Source of the DNA: an uncultured Peptoniphilus sp.
GTDB lineage: Bacteria; Bacillota; Clostridia; Tissierellales; Peptoniphilaceae
Length of the DNA stretch: 8,161 nt
Assembly: GCA_946999425.1 (NCBI GenBank)
Contig: CAMQDG010000060.1
Location: forward strand, 1 to 8,161
Direction: 5' to 3'
Position 1 is the first letter of the stretch; every line of letters starts with the position of its first letter. The translations under genes and the position numbers were made by a program. Below are positions 4,812 through 8,161 of this stretch, piece by piece. The notes under the pieces were generated by a model. It was not told where the DNA came from, did no database searches, and worked only from the letters and a program-made list of their open reading frames with translations.

Positions 4812-7250
4812 TTACCTGTTTTCATTATTGTTATCTACAGATCTTCTTCTTTTTTTCTTTTTTGAAGAATCATTTTCATCTGATATTAAATCTTTATTTT
4901 TAGATTTTCTTTTTTTACTTCTTTTAGAATCATTGTTATTATTTTCAGATGAATTTTTCTTTTTTGAAGAATCTTTATCTTCATCCTCATCGTCATCATC
5001 ATACCAAGATAATTTTTGGACATTTCGAGGTTTTGTTTTTTCAGCAAACATTTCGCTATAACCATTTACATATTTTCTATAAATACCATCTGGTTTTTCA
5101 AAATCTTCATTTTCAAGACCTTCATGAATTGGAGTCATTATATGTCTAAAAATTGTAGCAGCTTTATCAGAAGAAAATCCTAAGCTTTCGTGCCTATCAT
5201 TAGCAAGCATAACAGAGCAGGTGTAGTAGGGGGTAAATCCTACAAACCATGCTTCTTTTTTTTGATTTGTAGTTCCAGTTTTACCAGCAGTGGTCATTCC
5301 CGGCACTCTTGCATTTGTCCCTGTTCCTCTTCTTACTACTTCTTTTAAAATATCAGTTAAAATATAGGCATTTTGAGGACTTGTAACTTCCTTTTCTTCC
5401 ATTTTGTGTTCATAAATAACCTCACCTGAATTTGTTAAAATTTTTGAAACCATGTAAGGCTTTTTAAAAATACCCTTGTTTGGGAAAACAGTATAAGCAC
5501 CCGCCATTTCTAAAGGACTTATTCCTCTGTACATTCCTCCAAGAGATAGGGAGTAACCTATATCTTGAACTCTATCAACGGTGGTTATTCCTAAACTTTC
5601 AAGAGTATCCATCATTGAATAGAAATTTTTATCATCATTAACGTGTTGAGAATAAACAGAATTTTTATTTTTTCTATCGTTAAAATCAGTGTTTATATCC
5701 CTTGAAACAAGATAAGTTCCAACATTTGATGATCTAACAAGAAGTTGTCTTATTGTTTGCCAACCCCTATAAGAACCAACATTTGTAGGTTTGTAAGTAA
5801 TATAGGGAAGATTTACATATTTTAAGTTTGAATCCAAATAAACATCTCCGGCAGTTGCCCCATGATTAAAAGCTGCCAAATAAGGACCTATAGGTTTTAT
5901 AGAAGATCCAGGAGATCTTGGAATTAACGCCCTATTTGCATTTCTTCCTCCACCTACACCACGGCCGCCAACAAGAGCAACAATTTTATTACTTCCATTT
6001 TCTATAATGACAGATCCAATTTGAGGTTGAGGATCTCCTGATTCATTAACCCAGCTTCTTGGATAAAGGGAAGGATTTGCCACTGTATCTTCAAGAGACT
6101 TTTGAACTTTTGTATCCATAACAGTGTAGATTTTAAGACCACCCTTATAAATTTTTGCATTAGCTTCTTCTTGGGAGTAGCCTAAATCCTGCAAAATTTT
6201 TATACTTTCATCAAGAGCACTTTCCACATAATATGAAGAAATTCCCTTTTTCTGCTTTACACCTAAATTTAAGTGTATAGTTTCATTCATGGCAGTATCA
6301 AAATCTTCTTTACTAATCTTTCCTTGTTGAAGCATGGCCTTTAAAATCTTATGTTGTCTTTCAAGGGATACAGGATTAAATTGAGCCTTCATTGGAGTTA
6401 ATTGATTGGATTCAACAAGATGGTAGTCGAAATTATCAATTCTTCCCATATCAAAAAGCTGTTTAGCAATATTTAAAGTATTTTCATCATTGGGATTTAC
6501 AGAAGGATCTATTGGTACCATTTCAATTTGAATTTCCTGTAAATTATCTGAAGATTCAATTTTAACTCTGTTATAAGGCGTATATTTTTCAGGATAATTT
6601 GTAATACCTGCAATTAAAGCACACTCAGCAAGACTTAATTTGGAAACATCTTTTCCAAAAAATGTTTTAGAAGCTGCTTGGACTCCGACAGTTCCCTTAG
6701 AAAAACCCGCAGAATTTAAATAAGCTTCAAGAATTTGATCCTTATTTAAATCTTCTTCTATTTTGTAGGCATAATAAATATCTCTTAGTTTTCTTTCAAT
6801 ATTCTTTGATCCACTTGTATATAAGTTTTTGGCAAGCTGCATTGTTATAGTTGAACCACCCTGATCAAAAGAACCACTTTTTATATCGTAATATAAAGCA
6901 CCTAAAAGTCTTTTAAAATCAACAGCGGAGTGATTAAAAAATCTTTCGTCCTCAACAGAAATAACTGCATTTTTTAAATTGTCTGGGATTTGTTCAATTG
7001 AAGCAAATTCAGCAAACTCATCTTTAACAAGAGCTTGTAATAAATTTTCATTGGAGTCATAAACTCTTGATGTTTCAAATAATTTATCCCTGTATTTTTT
7101 TGGATCTACTTGGGGAGCTTTCTTTAAAACTGAAACAAGACTTGTAGCAGCAAGAGATGAAACTGAAACTCCAACCATAATTATAAGTAAAAATAATATT
7201 TTAAAAAATGAAGAAATACGAAAATGTCTTCTTTTTCTTTTCTTTTTCAT
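4812..7250 (-). CDS. ponA: Class A penicillin-binding protein (PBP1A type)
   Basis: This 812-residue bifunctional enzyme polymerises and cross-links peptidoglycan from the outer face of the membrane. A basic cytoplasmic start (MKKKRKRRHFR) and one membrane helix (about 15-38) precede a GT51 transglycosylase domain with EDERFFNH (100-107, catalytic Glu100), GGSTITMQLAKN (131-142), RKLRD (153-157), KDQILEAYLN (170-179) and GVQAASKTFFGK (189-200). The transpeptidase domain has SSIK (449-452, nucleophile Ser449), SSN (507-509) and KTGT (657-660). Asp157 stands where the RKxxE motif normally has Glu. Between YTPYNR (near 225) and HKILKAMLQQG (near 300) there are roughly 60 more residues than in common homologues. 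The tail (about 750-812) is disordered: an Asp/Glu run, then Ser/Asn/Lys/Arg-rich sequence. The ATG at 7250 is chosen over TTG at 7262 because GGAGG lies between them. The gene is monocistronic, with its own promoter and terminator. Confidence 0.95.
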   Translation of the reverse strand: MKKKRKRRHFRISSFFKILFLLIIMVGVSVSSLAATSLVSVLKKAPQVDPKKYRDKLFETSRVYDSNENLLQALVKDEFAEFASIEQIPDNLKNAVISVEDERFFNHSAVDFKRLLGALYYDIKSGSFDQGGSTITMQLAKNLYTSGSKNIERKLRDIYYAYKIEEDLNKDQILEAYLNSAGFSKGTVGVQAASKTFFGKDVSKLSLAECALIAGITNYPEKYTPYNRVKIESSDNLQEIQIEMVPIDPSVNPNDENTLNIAKQLFDMGRIDNFDYHLVESNQLTPMKAQFNPVSLERQHKILKAMLQQGKISKEDFDTAMNETIHLNLGVKQKKGISSYYVESALDESIKILQDLGYSQEEANAKIYKGGLKIYTVMDTKVQKSLEDTVANPSLYPRSWVNESGDPQPQIGSVIIENGSNKIVALVGGRGVGGGRNANRALIPRSPGSSIKPIGPYLAAFNHGATAGDVYLDSNLKYVNLPYITYKPTNVGSYRGWQTIRQLLVRSSNVGTYLVSRDINTDFNDRKNKNSVYSQHVNDDKNFYSMMDTLESLGITTVDRVQDIGYSLSLGGMYRGISPLEMAGAYTVFPNKGIFKKPYMVSKILTNSGEVIYEHKMEEKEVTSPQNAYILTDILKEVVRRGTGTNARVPGMTTAGKTGTTNQKKEAWFVGFTPYYTCSVMLANDRHESLGFSSDKAATIFRHIMTPIHEGLENEDFEKPDGIYRKYVNGYSEMFAEKTKPRNVQKLSWYDDDDEDEDKDSSKKKNSSENNNNDSKRSKKRKSKNKDLISDENDSSKKKKRRRSVDNNNENR
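4852..4973. repeat. 20-base direct repeat inside the PBP tail coding sequence
   Basis: The 20 bases at 4852-4871 are repeated exactly at 4954-4973, 102 bases (34 codons) apart. On the coding strand both encode D-S-S-K-K-K, at tail residues about 760-765 and 794-799. Recombination or slippage between the copies would remove or add 34 residues without changing the frame. Confidence 0.8.
4970..5003. repeat. Imperfect TCN/GAN trinucleotide tract encoding an Asp/Glu run
   Basis: The + strand reads mostly as TCA/TCT/TCC/TCG triplets. On the coding (-) strand this gives GAT/GAG/GAA codons for D-D-D-D-E-D-E-D-K-D in the PBP tail. The mixture of third-position bases makes it an impure repeat, so slippage should be modest but always in frame. 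Confidence 0.65.
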
Positions 7251-7255
7251 ACAAA

Positions 7256-7260
7256 CCTCC
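7256..7260 (-). promoter_or_regulatory. Ribosome binding site that fixes the PBP start
   Basis: On the - strand GGAGG is followed by TTTGT and then the ATG whose first base is 7250. A TTG at 7262 opens the same frame four codons earlier but overlaps the Shine-Dalgarno site itself, so it is not the start. Confidence 0.9.
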
Positions 7261-7271
7261 AATTACATAAG

Positions 7272-7298
7272 ATTATAACAGAAAGCCCCTATTTACAA
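7272..7298 (-). promoter_or_regulatory. Extended -10 promoter for the PBP gene
   Basis: On the - strand, TG-T-TATAAT has its hexamer at 7277-7272 and TG at 7280-7279, a perfect extended -10. A TTGTAA at 7298-7293 could act as a weak -35 with a short 15-base spacer. Transcription would start near 7265, giving a leader of only about 15 bases that holds the GGAGG site. Confidence 0.7.
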
Positions 7299-7333
7299 AA
7301 GTAGGTAAAGTATTAATTAAATATTAAGAAAAT

Positions 7334-7362
7334 TTGAAAAATTTTTAATAAACAGATATACT
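7334..7362 (+). promoter_or_regulatory. Sigma-A promoter for dus
   Basis: TTGAAA at 7334-7339 and TATACT at 7357-7362 are separated by exactly 17 bases, each matching consensus at 5 of 6 positions. The predicted start near 7369 leaves a leader of under 20 bases with GAGGTGA at 7376-7382, so dus has its own promoter, divergent from that of the PBP gene. Confidence 0.78.
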
Positions 7363-7385
7363 AAAGAAGATTTTTGAGGTGATTT

Positions 7386-8136
7386 ATGGAACTTATGCTT
7401 GCACCTATGGCAGGTTATACAGATAAAGTATATAGAGGCCTTGCAGTTGATATGGGCTGCAACTTAACTATAACTGAGATGGTAAGCGCCAAAGCTCTTT
7501 TTTATAATGATAAAAAAACTTTGGAATTAATGGAACTTAATAAAAACGAAGAAAATGCTCAAATACAACTTTTTGGCAATGATCCTAAAGTATTTGCAGA
7601 CATTGTAGATAAAATTCCAAAAAATTTTAAGTATATAAACATCAATATGGGTTGTCCAGCCCCTAAAATTGTAAAAAATGGAAGCGGATCAGCACTTCTT
7701 GATAGTCCTGATCTTTGTGCAGACATTGTAAGAGCTATAAAAAGTGAAACTGATATACCTGTTTCAATAAAAATAAGAAAGGGAATTTTTAATAAGAATC
7801 AGGGCATAGAAGTTGCAAAAAAATGTGAAAAAGCCGGAGCATCAATGATAATTGTCCACGGAAGAACAAGAGAAGAATATTACAGTGGAGATAATGATTG
7901 GAATTTCATAAAAAATTTAAAAGAGTCTGTCTCCATAGACGTTATAGGAAATGGGGATATAAAAAATTATGAAGATGCTAAAAGAAGAAAAGAATTTTCA
8001 AATGTAGATGGTCTTGCAATTGGCAGAGGTGCCATAGGAAATCCCTTTATTTTTAAAGAAATAAATTATAGAGAAAGAAATTTATATTATGAAGAGCCTT
8101 CATTAGAAGAAAAAATGAATATGTTTTTAAAACATT
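7386..8136 (+). CDS. dusB: tRNA-dihydrouridine synthase, C terminus missing (partial CDS)
   Basis: This is a flavin (FMN) enzyme that reduces uridine to dihydrouridine in tRNA. The TIM-barrel catalytic domain is visible: APMAGYTD (6-13), EMVSAKAL (31-38), NMGCPAPKIVKNGSGSALL (87-105) with the catalytic Cys90, IKIRKG (128-133), HGRTREEYYSGDNDW (158-172), GNGDI (188-192) and the phosphate-binding GRGAIGNPF (213-221). The HGRTREEYYSG form fits the DusB-like bacterial group. The start has a strong GAGGTGA site; the N terminus begins only a few residues before the first motif, shorter than in many homologues. The reading frame stops at codon 250 with TAG at 8136-8138, but the AG of that codon begins an Illumina adapter match, so the stop is not genomic. 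Family members are usually about 310-330 residues, so most of the C-terminal helical tRNA-recognition domain is absent. I therefore end the CDS at the last genomic base and treat it as partial, not as a broken gene. Confidence 0.92.
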
Positions 8137-8161
8137 AGATCGGAAGGAAAGAGTGTAGACT
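8137..8161. other. Illumina adapter sequence at the contig end (assembly artefact)
   Basis: AGATCGGAAG at 8137-8146 is the first ten bases of the reverse complement of the Illumina universal adapter, and GAAAGAGTGTAGA at 8147-8159 matches a later part of the same adapter. About 13 adapter bases between the two parts are missing, and the final CT does not match. This stretch is not part of the organism's genome and creates the false stop of the dus gene. Confidence 0.88.

Noticed and set aside
4828..5149. Open frames on the + strand, one rich in Phe/Leu/Ser and one in His
   Set aside because: Both are shadows of the low-complexity PBP tail. The Ser run is the complement of the Asp/Glu codons.
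7291..7309. Possible hairpin in the divergent PBP-dus intergenic space
   Set aside because: Only about 5 AT-rich pairs form (TTTAC with GTAAA), too weak to support a terminator or riboswitch.

Overview
The window is 8,161 bases of very AT-rich bacterial DNA (about 30% GC by eye). Genes are closely packed, Shine-Dalgarno sites are strong (AAGGAG, GGAGG, GAGGTGA), promoters are sigma-A type, arginine is mostly AGA and leucine mostly TTA/CTT. This fits a low-GC Gram-positive anaerobe. The style and gene content suggest Tissierellia/Peptoniphilaceae or Clostridia, but that placement is an inference with no phylogenetic test. The window looks like a whole short assembly contig: the first gene runs off the left edge, and the last bases match Illumina adapter sequence joined to genomic DNA.

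Left part (1-1888): two overlapping genes on the + strand that I do not recognise. The first is a soluble protein lacking its N terminus. The second is a membrane-anchored coiled-coil protein with no cysteine. They share an 11-base overlap and end at a strong intrinsic terminator.

Middle part (1940-4800): an extended -10 promoter leads into a small hydrophobic membrane protein gene that is frameshifted in a T-run seven codons after its start. Next is an intact branch-1 nitrilase with a complete Glu-Lys-Cys triad. Then, under its own near-consensus promoter with a 5'-leader hairpin, comes an 11-helix sodium symporter of the NSS/LeuT family. A hairpin flanked by A and T runs serves as a shared terminator for this gene and the gene converging on it.

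Right part (4812-8161): on the - strand a class A penicillin-binding protein (transglycosylase plus transpeptidase) with a long disordered charged tail. It is divergent from a dus gene (tRNA-dihydrouridine synthase) on the + strand. The 135-base intergenic space holds a promoter for each. The dus gene is cut at codon 250 by the adapter sequence, so its apparent stop codon is an artefact.

The annotated genes do not form one pathway: cell-wall synthesis, tRNA modification, amino-acid (or related) uptake and nitrile hydrolysis sit side by side. The least explained parts are the 1-1843 gene pair and the frameshifted small membrane protein. I found no CRISPR array, tRNA, rRNA, transposase or phage gene.
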